Of a stretch of 24,463 nt of DNA, positions 14,620 through 22,387 are shown piece after piece. Position numbers and translations under genes: made by a program. The DNA is taken from NCBI GenBank assembly GCA_021648745.1, contig JAKISE010000044.1, forward strand, positions 1 through 24,463. Reading direction: 5' to 3'. Source of the DNA: Cyclobacteriaceae bacterium. GTDB lineage: Bacteria > Bacteroidota > Bacteroidia > Cytophagales > Cyclobacteriaceae. The notes beneath the pieces were generated by a model. It saw only the letters and a list, made by a program, of their open reading frames with translations, was not told the DNA's origin and searched no databases. Numbering within the stretch: position 1 is the stretch's first letter; each line of letters starts with the position of its first letter.

Positions 14620-17058
14620 TCACAAATTATCGTCCCAATCAAAGAACTCTTCATCGTCTAATGTTAATGTATCGCTCTTAATGCTTTCGCTCTTTTTACC
14701 AATTATTGCATTTCCAATTCCTTTTACAAAATTAGAGCTTGCAGTTTTCAGGTCGTATGTTACTCTATAATCAGAGGTTGTTCCTTTAATTTTAAACGGA
14801 AAATATAATTCACCAGAATTATCCTTTCTTACATTTCCAAAATTATTGTCACTATCTGTTTTAGTATTTATTACAGGTACAGCCAACCTATAGTTAATAT
14901 GTTGATCAAGGGTATGGTAACCCCCTATTTTAATATTTCTCACATTAGTACCGACATTCATATTGGCAATATAGACGGTATCGTTCGTAATCACTATCTG
15001 GCTAGTTATGTCGCTAAATCTTAATTTGGCCAAATTTTCATCTTTTTCGTTCAAATAAGACGATAATGACATAATGGGCTCAAAATTATTAAGTTCTCCA
15101 TTTCTAACTAACAAAGAAGCTTCGGCAAACAATAAATCTCGCTTAAAGGTCCCATCAGGCCCAAAATACATAGTTGTATAGACTTCTGAGTCTAAGTCCC
15201 CTTTTATTTCGTCTCCAGTAATAAAATCTTGTTTAAAATTTTCGAATACGTATAAAAGGCTGTCAAGGTCTATATGTTTGGTTTTCACCTTTGCTTTAAT
15301 ATAGTAATCTCCATTAAATTGATTAGTCACACTCCCTTGAAGTGCTAAATCTCCTCCCATACCTTTAGAAGACATGCTGTTGATATTAAATATGTGTTCA
15401 TCGAATGACAAATCAGCCTTTAGGTCTGTGCCTTTGTAGTTCAAAAACTGCAAATGTTTAAGTTTAAGGATTAAAAAAACACTATAAAACGGCATTTGAT
15501 TATCATTATTGATCGAATCACTAGGTGCAATAATTACTTCCAATAGCTCGTCTAGGTTTACCAAATTACTTTCAACATTTAAATTAATGTAGGCTCTTTT
15601 TTCATTCCCTTTATAACCGGGGAGCTGAACAATGCCATTTAACTTTAGATCGCTAGAGCCATAAATAGCACTCAAGTTTTCCAAGTTAGCTTTCTCACCT
15701 TCAAAATCAATTAATCCATTCAGTTTTGCTAGAGGCAACCCAGCTAAGTTGACCATTGATATATTATTAAACTCTAACTTCCCTGAAAGTTGAGATACTC
15801 CAATTACAGCTAATGTTTCGTCTAACTTAAAACCTGCCTCAACGTCTACCCCAATAGCGCCTTTTGCCTCGCTATCATTTTTACCTAATAATGACATAGC
15901 CCATCCTACATCTAACACACCTTTGACAGTTCCGTTAAACTCAGGTGCTCTAAAATTTTTTATAGTACCCTTCCCTGTTAGAGTTTGCTCGTTAATAGAG
16001 GTATTAAATTCTGAAATTTGTAAAAATCCTCCCTTGAGCTGCCGAACATTCTTTAGCTTAATATTACCAGCTATATTAATATTCTTTATAGGGCTGCTAA
16101 TCTGGTTATGGTGAAGTTCAAAATTATGAAATGAAAAATCAGACTCAAGACCTGGCCAATTACTTCCACCGAATTTACCCAAAATATTAGTTTTAATTGA
16201 TATCTCTCCCTTCCCTCTTAATGGTTCTGCTTTAATACGCAAGGCAGGAGGCATTAATGATATCAGATCTGCAAACTGCAATTTGCTACTAGATATTTCA
16301 AGGTCAATATTTTTAAATTCACTAAGTCCAATACTCCCATTGATATTAAAATTAGCCTTTTGAATGGTAATTGTACTAGGCAAAAATTGGAGAACATCAT
16401 TTTCTATCAACGATTTCATATCTAACCTTATTTGCTTATCAACCAGCACTGCAAGATAATCCATGTCTGTTTCTACAATCGTTAAGTCAGAATTGATAGC
16501 AAACCCAACTTTGTCAGCATCAGCACTGATTGAGCCCAATAAATATTCAATTTCAAGCTTGTTTTCAATTCCTTTAAGTTCATCAGAGATTTTAACTTCA
16601 ACGTTTTTAAACACTACAGACTTAAGATTAAGGTTTCCAGAAGAAGGTTCTTTCGAATTACTTGTTACAAACACATCATAATTTCTTTCACCCTCTTTAT
16701 TAATATGTACGTACAATTTTGCTTTTGAAATTTCAATTTTTTCAATTGTAATATCATTTCCAATAAGGTCTATTACATTTAAAACAAAATAAATGTTTTC
16801 ACTTTTCAACAGCACTTCATTTTTAAACGAGGAGTAGAATGACACTCCTTTAAACTCGATGGAAATGTTAGGAAATCCTTTTAGCAAATTCAGTTCGATT
16901 TTGTCAACTTCTAGTTTTGATTCTATATTATTATCGATTTCCTTTTTTAGTAAATCTATAATTTGGCTTTTATAAAATACAGTGGATAAAACAACTGTTG
17001 ACACAAGAATAACTGAGGTTAAAAGGAGATAGTTGAGTATTTTGAAGAGGTATTTCAA
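14620..17058 (-). CDS. AsmA family protein (inner-membrane anchored, AsmA-like C-terminal region)
   Basis: Large periplasmic protein of 812 residues, of the AsmA/TamB/YhdP-like group that bridges the envelope and moves or controls phospholipids; that role is inferred from the family. One N-terminal membrane helix (about 8-30) is followed by LELNLLKGFPNISIEF-like AsmA N-terminal sequence around 54-70 and long alternating beta-rich segments. The C-terminal AsmA_2-type region includes KIGGYHTLDQHINYRLAVPV and FPFKIKGTTSDYRVTYDL, and an acidic tail (DEEFFDWDDNL) ends the protein. The start is TTG at 17058; no in-frame ATG precedes the membrane helix. The C-terminus is 80 bases upstream of the small lipoprotein. 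Confidence 0.87.
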   Translation of the reverse strand: MKYLFKILNYLLLTSVILVSTVVLSTVFYKSQIIDLLKKEIDNNIESKLEVDKIELNLLKGFPNISIEFKGVSFYSSFKNEVLLKSENIYFVLNVIDLIGNDITIEKIEISKAKLYVHINKEGERNYDVFVTSNSKEPSSGNLNLKSVVFKNVEVKISDELKGIENKLEIEYLLGSISADADKVGFAINSDLTIVETDMDYLAVLVDKQIRLDMKSLIENDVLQFLPSTITIQKANFNINGSIGLSEFKNIDLEISSSKLQFADLISLMPPALRIKAEPLRGKGEISIKTNILGKFGGSNWPGLESDFSFHNFELHHNQISSPIKNINIAGNIKLKNVRQLKGGFLQISEFNTSINEQTLTGKGTIKNFRAPEFNGTVKGVLDVGWAMSLLGKNDSEAKGAIGVDVEAGFKLDETLAVIGVSQLSGKLEFNNISMVNLAGLPLAKLNGLIDFEGEKANLENLSAIYGSSDLKLNGIVQLPGYKGNEKRAYINLNVESNLVNLDELLEVIIAPSDSINNDNQMPFYSVFLILKLKHLQFLNYKGTDLKADLSFDEHIFNINSMSSKGMGGDLALQGSVTNQFNGDYYIKAKVKTKHIDLDSLLYVFENFKQDFITGDEIKGDLDSEVYTTMYFGPDGTFKRDLLFAEASLLVRNGELNNFEPIMSLSSYLNEKDENLAKLRFSDITSQIVITNDTVYIANMNVGTNVRNIKIGGYHTLDQHINYRLAVPVINTKTDSDNNFGNVRKDNSGELYFPFKIKGTTSDYRVTYDLKTASSNFVKGIGNAIIGKKSESIKSDTLTLDDEEFFDWDDNL

Positions 17059-17164
17059 TTAATTCTATTTAAAAGTAAAAGTATAAAACTTATGCAGATA
17101 TTCTTCCTAAAAAATACAGCAACACAAGCCTGCTAAAATATTCAATTTATTTAATATGAACTAT

Positions 17165-17194
17165 TTGTGTATTTAAAAAACTACATTACATTTG
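17165..17194 (+). promoter_or_regulatory. Near-consensus promoter of tRNA-Val
   Basis: TTG at 17165-17167, a 19-base spacer and TACATTTG at 17187-17194, then C, match the -33/-7 pattern. Transcription would start near 17199, about 58 bases before the tRNA. The start region CCCGTtgaACGaGGG can fold into a small hairpin. Confidence 0.75.
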
Positions 17195-17257
17195 CAGTCC
17201 CGTTGAACGAGGGGTGGTTAGAAATTGGTTTTTTAAACGAATTTATAATTCATAAAC

Positions 17258-17332
17258 GGGCTCTTAGCTCAGTTGGTTCAGAGCACCTGCCTTACAAGCA
17301 GGGGGTCGCAGGTTCGAATCCTGCAGGGCCCA
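17258..17332 (+). tRNA. tRNA-Val (anticodon TAC)
   Basis: A full cloverleaf of 75 bases. The acceptor GGGCTCT pairs with AGGGCCC, the D-arm has TAGCTCAGTTGGTTCAGAGC, and the anticodon stem CCTGC/GCAGG encloses the loop CTTACAA with anticodon TAC at 17293-17295. The T-arm GCAGGTTCGAATCCTGC is canonical. The discriminator is A at 17332; CCA is not encoded (CAT follows) and must be added later. Confidence 0.97.
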
Positions 17333-17343
17333 CATTAATAATC

Positions 17344-17379
17344 AAGCACTTACAAAGTTATTTTGTAAGTGCTTTTTTT
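17344..17379 (+). terminator. Rho-independent terminator of tRNA-Val
   Basis: AAGCACTTACAAA (17344-17356) pairs perfectly with TTTGTAAGTGCTT (17362-17374) around a five-base loop, followed by a T run to 17379, 11 bases after the tRNA. Confidence 0.93.
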
Positions 17380-17417
17380 ACTTGCGTGCTATTTGGTGTA
17401 CAAGTCAGTAATAAAAT

Positions 17418-17561
17418 CTACGCCTTCTTTATTTCAGGTTGGTCTTTGATCTTTAGCTCAAAAATATCATCTCGGCTATAATGGCCAGCAACATCAAAAT
17501 CCATTCGACTTTTTACTACCTCATCTAAATCAATCTACACCGACAGTATTCCTTCTTCATT
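17418..17561 (-). pseudogene. C-terminal fragment of a nitrilase/carbon-nitrogen hydrolase gene, with an internal stop
   Basis: Reading the minus strand from the edge of the palindromic repeat gives NEEGILSV, a TAG at 17535-17537, then IDLDEVVKSRMDFDVAG and HYSRDDIFELKIKDQ, and a natural-looking stop at 17418. EGIL..DIDL and DFDVxGHYSRPDVFEL are the familiar C-terminal signature of nitrilase-type carbon-nitrogen hydrolases. Only the last 47 codons survive, the catalytic Glu-Lys-Cys part is gone, and one codon has become a stop. It is a decayed remnant starting exactly at the repeat. The family call rests on recalled motif similarity. Confidence 0.55.
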
Positions 17562-17732
17562 AAACCCGAATTATGCGATAGGGTTCGTGATGAGGCTTTA
17601 AGTCACAATAAATCAGGCAGTTTGGATTCGAAAGCATAGCACCGCTATGGTGAGAACACAAACAAAGCAAAGCGACTGATTTGAAGTGAGTTAAAGGCCT
17701 AATAGAAATTCTATTGCATATTTCGGGTTTAA
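17560..17732. repeat. Palindromic MITE-like repeat, about 172 bp, with 22 bp terminal inverted repeats
   Basis: The ends 17560-17581 and 17711-17732 are inverted copies with two mismatches (core CCCGAA..ATGC.ATAG). Inside, further arms pair in nested order: CTTTAAGTCAC with GTGAGTTAAAG (one mismatch), AAATCAG with CTGATTT, and a central CATAGCaccGCTATG. The whole unit can fold into one long imperfect hairpin. It holds no transposase and must be moved in trans if mobile. The minus strand is open throughout in the DUF1684 frame, so it adds a false 56-codon tail to that gene, with the stop in the left end. Confidence 0.8.
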
Positions 17733-18323
17733 AGTCGAGATGGTTTTCACGCGGAGGAATAGGGCAAGAATGATCTGGATTATAAACACAATATGGGTTA
17801 TAGGCCATATTAAAGTCTAACACAAGCTCATCATTTTCTGGTAAATCCAGCACCAAATAACGACCACCACCATAAGTTTCATCACCCGATGTTTCGTCAT
17901 AGAAAGGAATAAATAAGGCTCCTTTTTTTCTTCCCGATTCAGCTGAACGCTTACTTATATACACATTTAGAAACTCTTTCTTTCCGTTTAACTCAAAATC
18001 GGCTCTAGCATAAATCAAGTATTCATACTCCTGACCTCCAGTGGTTTTAATGGTAAAGGTTCTGCCGTCATTAAATTTGGTTAGTTTGCTAGTCACTCGT
18101 TGACTATAGTCTATAGAGTAATATTTTAATGCCGAAAAGTCTTTCATTAACTCAGGGGTTAGCATAGTTTTTTCAGAAGACTTATAGTCAATATCTTTTT
18201 GATTACGCCACTCTAGTACTTTGGCTTTGTGGTCTTCTTCACTATCAGCATAAATCCTTACGCAAAACTTACTGTAGTAAGCAAAAAAGTGGCAGCAATC
18301 GTAAAAAATAATCTTAATTTCAT
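17560..18323 (-). pseudogene. DUF1684 family exported protein, frameshifted and cut short by the repeat
   Basis: The original gene starts at the ATG at 18323: MKLRLFFTIAATFLLTTVSFA is a clean signal peptide, but its frame ends at TAA (18258-18260). The rest (YADSEEDHKAKVLEWRNQKD, then the DUF1684 body) lies in another frame, open from upstream of 18261; an internal ATG is at 18165. The body has SGDETYGGGRYLVLDLP, AYNPYCVYNPDHSCPIPP and ENHLDFK, the typical end of Bacteroidota DUF1684 proteins. The final dozen residues expected after this (of IKAGVKAF type) are replaced by read-through of the repeat. With two lesions, one at each end, I call it a pseudogene; a truncated cytoplasmic product from 18165 is possible. 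DUF1684 function is unknown. Confidence 0.7.
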
Positions 18324-18399
18324 AATGTTAGTTGAATTAGTTTATGTTTATAAAACTGTAATAATAACCCCATGAATTTCATTTTAAATCAATCCCGTT

Positions 18400-19467
18400 T
18401 TACTTAATATACCTAAAGTCGTGGCCAGATTTTAATTGAATAAGTACCTCATAAATTAATTTGATAGTTCTATTCACATCCTCTTTGTTTACAGTTTCTA
18501 CTGTAGTATGCATGTATTTTAAAGGAAACGATATTAAAGAAGAAGCGACTCCTGCATTGGAATATGCAAAAGCATCTGTGTCAGTACCGGTAGAGCGTGA
18601 CGCTGAAAGACGTTGAAAGTCAATCTTTTTATTCTCAGCCACTTTAATAATCATATCGCGCAAATTATTTTGCACGGCTGGCCCATAACTTATTACCGGC
18701 CCTTTGCCACATTGAATATCCCCGCTCTTAATTTTACTGTACATGGGTGAGGCAGTATCGTGGGTAACATCAGTAACAATGGCCACATCTGGCTTAATAC
18801 GTTCCGCATTCATTTGAGCCCCTCGCAATCCAATTTCTTCTTGTACAGCATTAACAATATACAAGCCAAAAGGGAGCTTTTTCTTTTTCTCGTGCAGCAT
18901 TCTTGCCACTTCCGCAATTACATAACCACCCATTCGATTATCTAGTGCACGACCTGTGTAATAAGTGTTGTTCAGCTCCATTAACTCATCTTCGAAAGTT
19001 ATAACCGAACCTACATGAATTCCTAGTTCCTCCACTTCTTCTTTAGACGAGCAACCAACATCCACAAAAATATTCTTTAATGTAGGATTGGCTTCTTTTT
19101 CGCCATGGCGAACATGAATAGCCGGCCAGCCAAAAACACCTTTAACATGTCCGTTTTTCGTATGTACATTCACCCGCATCGAAGGTGCTATTTGATGGTC
19201 AGAGCCTCCATTACGAACCACATAGATATAGCCTTTCTCATTAATGTAATTTACAAACCACGATATCTCATCTGCATGCGCTTCGATAACGACCTTATAC
19301 TCTGCCTCTGGGTTGATAACCCCAACCACCGAGCCATAAGTATCAGAAATATACTCATCAATATAAGGGGTAATATAGTCCAACCAAATTTTTTGCCCCG
19401 AGGACTCAAATCCTGTTGGAGATGCATTATTTAAATATTCGTATAAGAATTTTTCGTTCTTTTTCAT
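18400..19467 (-). CDS. M42 family metallopeptidase (glutamyl aminopeptidase-like)
   Basis: Cytoplasmic two-metal aminopeptidase of the PepA/FrvX/TET group, 355 residues, usual length. Metal ligands and catalytic residues are all present: H64 in IEAHADE, D176 in GRALDNRMGG, the EE pair at 210-211 in NAVQEEIGLRG, D233 in VTDVTHD and H320 in YMHTTVE. ASPTGFE (15-21) at the N-terminus and GTDTDAF (294-300) are further family motifs. No signal peptide. It likely trims peptides in large tetrahedral complexes. The broken DUF1684 gene lies downstream on the same strand, and 128 bases separate it from the carboxyltransferase upstream. Confidence 0.93.
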   Translation of the reverse strand: MKKNEKFLYEYLNNASPTGFESSGQKIWLDYITPYIDEYISDTYGSVVGVINPEAEYKVVIEAHADEISWFVNYINEKGYIYVVRNGGSDHQIAPSMRVNVHTKNGHVKGVFGWPAIHVRHGEKEANPTLKNIFVDVGCSSKEEVEELGIHVGSVITFEDELMELNNTYYTGRALDNRMGGYVIAEVARMLHEKKKKLPFGLYIVNAVQEEIGLRGAQMNAERIKPDVAIVTDVTHDTASPMYSKIKSGDIQCGKGPVISYGPAVQNNLRDMIIKVAENKKIDFQRLSASRSTGTDTDAFAYSNAGVASSLISFPLKYMHTTVETVNKEDVNRTIKLIYEVLIQLKSGHDFRYIK

Positions 19468-19595
19468 GTGTGTTGATTAGTATTAAAAGCTAAAAAAATT
19501 AAACGCAAAGAACGCTAATTTCTTTTAAAACTGTATAAAACGCAAATACCACCAAGTTGGGATTAGCAACCTTTTCCACTTACCTTTCAGTCAAA

Positions 19596-21152
19596 TTATA
19601 ATGGAATATTTCCGTGTTTTTTCCTTGGCAGCGTATCTACTTTGTTTTCGAGCATTTCAAAAGCTGTTATTAATTTCTTGCGTGTTTGCTCTGGTAAAAT
19701 AATTTCATCTACATAGCCTCGTTCAGCTGCTGAATAAGGGTTTGCAAATTTTTCACTGTACTCATCTACTTTTTCCTGAAGCTTTGCTTCTTTGTCGTCA
19801 GCCTCTGCAATTTCTTTTCTAAAAATAATTTCTGCAGCTCCCTTAGCACCCATTACGGCTACCTCAGCAGTAGGCCATGCGTAGTTCATGTCAGCACCAA
19901 TATGCTTCGAATTCATAACGTCATAGGCTCCACCATACGCTTTCCGAGTAATAACAGTTATTCGAGGTACTGTTGCTTCGCTAAAAGCATACAGCAATTT
20001 AGCACCATTTAAAATAATGCCGTTCCACTCCTGATCAGTGCCTGGTAAAAAACCAGGTACGTCTTCGAGTACTAGCAAAGGAATGTTGAAACAATCGCAA
20101 AAACGTACAAATCTTGCTCCTTTCTTACTTGAGTTATTACCTAACACACCTGCAAACGACTGCGGTTGATTAGCTATAATGCCAATACTTCGCCCAGCCA
20201 ATCTGGCAAACCCTACTAATATGCTTTCTGCATAATTTTTATGTACTTCAAAAAAACTATCTTTATCAACAATTCCTTGTATCACCTCCCTCATATCATA
20301 AGGTTGATTAGGATTTTCAGGCACAATTTCGTTAAGTTCTTCTCGTAAGTCATCCTCTGGTTCGTAAGGAACCAAAGGTGTTTCTTCTTCGCAGTTTTGC
20401 GGAATGTAACTTAGTAATTTTTTAATATGGTTAATTGCATCAATCTCATTTGTACATGAAAAATGTGTTACTCCACTCTTAGTACTATGTGTGCTCGCGC
20501 CACCTAACTCTTCGGCAGTAACATCTTCTTGGGTAACTGTTTTAACCACATTGGGTCCTGTAACAAACATATAAGAAGTGTTTTCAACCATTAAAGTAAA
20601 GTCGGTTATAGCAGGTGAATACACTGCCCCTCCTGCACAAGGCCCCATAATAGCCGAAATCTGAGGAATAACACCAGAAGCTCTGGTATTGCGATAAAAA
20701 ATATCTGCATAGCCCCCAAGAGAAACAACTCCTTCCTGAATTCGTGCTCCACCTGAATCGTTAAGACCTATAATAGGAGCACCATTTTTCATGGCCAACT
20801 CCATGATTCGCACAATCTTTTCAGCATAAGCTTCGGATAGTGAGCCGCCAAACACGGTAAAATCTTGCGAAAAAATATAGATCAACCTCCCATTTACTTT
20901 GCCATACCCTGTAACTACGCCATCGCCAAGAAATTTCTGCTTGTCAAGGCCAAAGGCTGTGCTTCGGTGCAAAACTAGTTTACCTAGTTCCTCAAAACTT
21001 CCCTCATCTAATAATAAAGCTATTCGCTCTCTAGCTGCAAGTTTGCCCTTATTATGTTGGCTTTCAATTCTCTTTTCTCCCCCTCCTAGCTCAGCCTTTT
21101 TATTTAGCTCCTCAAGTTTTTTTAATTTTTGCTCTCTCGATTGGTGGCTCAT
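19596..21152 (-). CDS. pccB: Acyl-CoA carboxylase carboxyltransferase (propionyl-CoA carboxylase beta type)
   Basis: Transfers carboxyl from biotin to an acyl-CoA; the type is propionyl-CoA carboxylase beta (methylmalonyl-CoA formation). From the ATG at 21152 it has 518 residues. The N-half shows GKLAARERIALLLDEGSFEE (36-55), NDSGGARIQEGV (131-142) and GPCAGGAVYSPA (170-181). The C-half shows EDVPGFLPGTDQE (363-375) and TRKAYGGAYDVM (402-413). D411 sits where an Asp favours propionyl-CoA over acetyl-CoA in actinobacterial PccB. A TTG at 21185 in frame would add 11 residues but lies upstream of the -7 box, so it is rejected. No biotin carboxylase partner is next to it; the biotinylated subunit must be elsewhere. 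Confidence 0.93.
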   Translation of the reverse strand: MSHQSREQKLKKLEELNKKAELGGGEKRIESQHNKGKLAARERIALLLDEGSFEELGKLVLHRSTAFGLDKQKFLGDGVVTGYGKVNGRLIYIFSQDFTVFGGSLSEAYAEKIVRIMELAMKNGAPIIGLNDSGGARIQEGVVSLGGYADIFYRNTRASGVIPQISAIMGPCAGGAVYSPAITDFTLMVENTSYMFVTGPNVVKTVTQEDVTAEELGGASTHSTKSGVTHFSCTNEIDAINHIKKLLSYIPQNCEEETPLVPYEPEDDLREELNEIVPENPNQPYDMREVIQGIVDKDSFFEVHKNYAESILVGFARLAGRSIGIIANQPQSFAGVLGNNSSKKGARFVRFCDCFNIPLLVLEDVPGFLPGTDQEWNGIILNGAKLLYAFSEATVPRITVITRKAYGGAYDVMNSKHIGADMNYAWPTAEVAVMGAKGAAEIIFRKEIAEADDKEAKLQEKVDEYSEKFANPYSAAERGYVDEIILPEQTRKKLITAFEMLENKVDTLPRKKHGNIPL

Positions 21153-21172
21153 AGACGTAAATTTTATTGGCT

Positions 21173-21180
21173 CAAATATA
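21173..21180 (-). promoter_or_regulatory. -7 box (TATATTTG) for the carboxyltransferase
   Basis: The minus strand reads TATATTTG, TAnnTTTG, 20 bases before the ATG at 21152. No -33 TTG. It rules out the in-frame TTG at 21185. Confidence 0.5.
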
Positions 21181-21268
21181 GGCAAAATAGTAGCAGCTCA
21201 TAAGTGATCGCTTGCCAAAAATACGATTGATTAGGAAGAATTTTTTATTCAATACATCAAGTTTTTCT

Positions 21269-21276
21269 TACCTTTG
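21269..21276 (+). promoter_or_regulatory. -7 box (TACCTTTG) for the Ldh-family gene
   Basis: TACCTTTG fits TAnnTTTG, 18 bases before the ATG at 21295. An in-frame TTG at 21274 is part of this box, so the ATG is taken as the start. Confidence 0.55.
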
Positions 21277-21294
21277 CTCGCAAATTTTTACACT

Positions 21295-22362
21295 ATGTTT
21301 TCGTTTGATAAAGTTAGAGACTTCACCAATGAAGTATTTTTAAAAATAGGTTGTTCTGCTGACGATGCGGATCTTGCCACTAAAGTATTGGTTTCTGCTG
21401 ATTTAAGGGGTATTGACTCCCACGGGGTTGCCCGTTTAATTGGGTATATACGCTTATGGGAATCGGGCCGAATTAACCCTACCCCAAATGTGAAATTAGT
21501 ACACGAAACGCCTAGCACAGGCGTAGTAGATGGAGATGCAGGCCTTGGTTTAGTGGTTGCCCCTAAGGCAATGGATATTGTGATTGAAAAAGCCAAAAAT
21601 GTAGGTTCAGGTTGGATTTCTATAAAAAACTCAAACCACTACGGTATCGCAGGCTACCATGCTATGATGGCATTAGAACACGATATGGTGGGGATGTCTA
21701 TGACCAATGCAAGCCCATTGGTTTCTCCTACTTTTTCAACAGAACGTATGTTGGGTACCAATCCTATTGCAGTGGCAATTCCTGCAGGTAAACAGCCGCC
21801 TTTTATTGCTGACTTTGCCACAACAACGGCCGCCAATGGTAAGCTAGAAATACTTCAAAGAAAGAGTGAAGAAGCTCCGGCTGGATGGATACAAGACAAG
21901 CAAGGGCATTCCTCTACCGACCCATATGAGTTGAAAGAAGGAGGGGCGTTATTACCCTTAGGAGGTGACAGAGATCATGGTAGTCATAAAGGATTTTGTC
22001 TCGGCTCTATTGTCGATATATTTTCCGGAGTTTTTTCAGGTGCCAACTATGGCCCCTGGGTTCCCCCATTCGTAAGCTTTTTACCTATGCCAGAAGATCC
22101 TGTAGGAGAAGGTATCGGTCATTTTTTAGGGGCGATGCGTATAGATGGGTTTAGGCCGGCAGCAGAATTTAAAGCGAATATGGATATTTGGATTGAGAGG
22201 TTTAGAAATGCAGAAAATACAAAAGGAATGCCAAATGTGGTTATCCCTGGTGACCCTGAACGTATCTGCGAAGTAGATAGAATGGCTAACGGAATTCCAT
22301 TGAATGAAAAAGTTGTTAAAGACCTACAAGAAGTAGGTAAGAAGTTTAGCCTACCCTTCTAA
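21295..22362 (+). CDS. Ldh family NAD(P)-dependent oxidoreductase (malate/L-sulfolactate dehydrogenase type)
   Basis: Member of the Ldh_2 fold family (malate, L-lactate, ureidoglycolate or sulfolactate dehydrogenase), 355 residues from the ATG at 21295. Recognisable blocks: ADLRGIDSHGVARL at 36-49 with H43, GDAGLGLVVAPKAM (80-93), SNHYGIAGYHA (113-123, catalytic H115), TNASPLVSP (137-145), GTNPIAVAIP (154-163) and DFATTTAANGKLE (173-185). GSHKGFCLGSIVDIFSG (229-245) lies late in the fold. These fit an active enzyme; the substrate cannot be chosen from motifs. Divergent from the carboxyltransferase with separate -7 boxes. Confidence 0.88.
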   Translation: MFSFDKVRDFTNEVFLKIGCSADDADLATKVLVSADLRGIDSHGVARLIGYIRLWESGRINPTPNVKLVHETPSTGVVDGDAGLGLVVAPKAMDIVIEKAKNVGSGWISIKNSNHYGIAGYHAMMALEHDMVGMSMTNASPLVSPTFSTERMLGTNPIAVAIPAGKQPPFIADFATTTAANGKLEILQRKSEEAPAGWIQDKQGHSSTDPYELKEGGALLPLGGDRDHGSHKGFCLGSIVDIFSGVFSGANYGPWVPPFVSFLPMPEDPVGEGIGHFLGAMRIDGFRPAAEFKANMDIWIERFRNAENTKGMPNVVIPGDPERICEVDRMANGIPLNEKVVKDLQEVGKKFSLPF

Positions 22363-22387
22363 CTTGAGTTCGGAATAAGGTTCAAAG

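Noticed and set aside
17167..17481. Open frame covering tRNA-Val and its terminator on the plus strand
   Set aside because: It runs through a clear tRNA and terminator; the protein would be a translation of RNA sequence.
17560..17564. TTAAA at both ends of the palindromic repeat as proof of simple transposition
   Set aside because: The two flanks belong to different genes, so a simple insertion with target duplication does not explain them; TTAAA may be part of the repeat.
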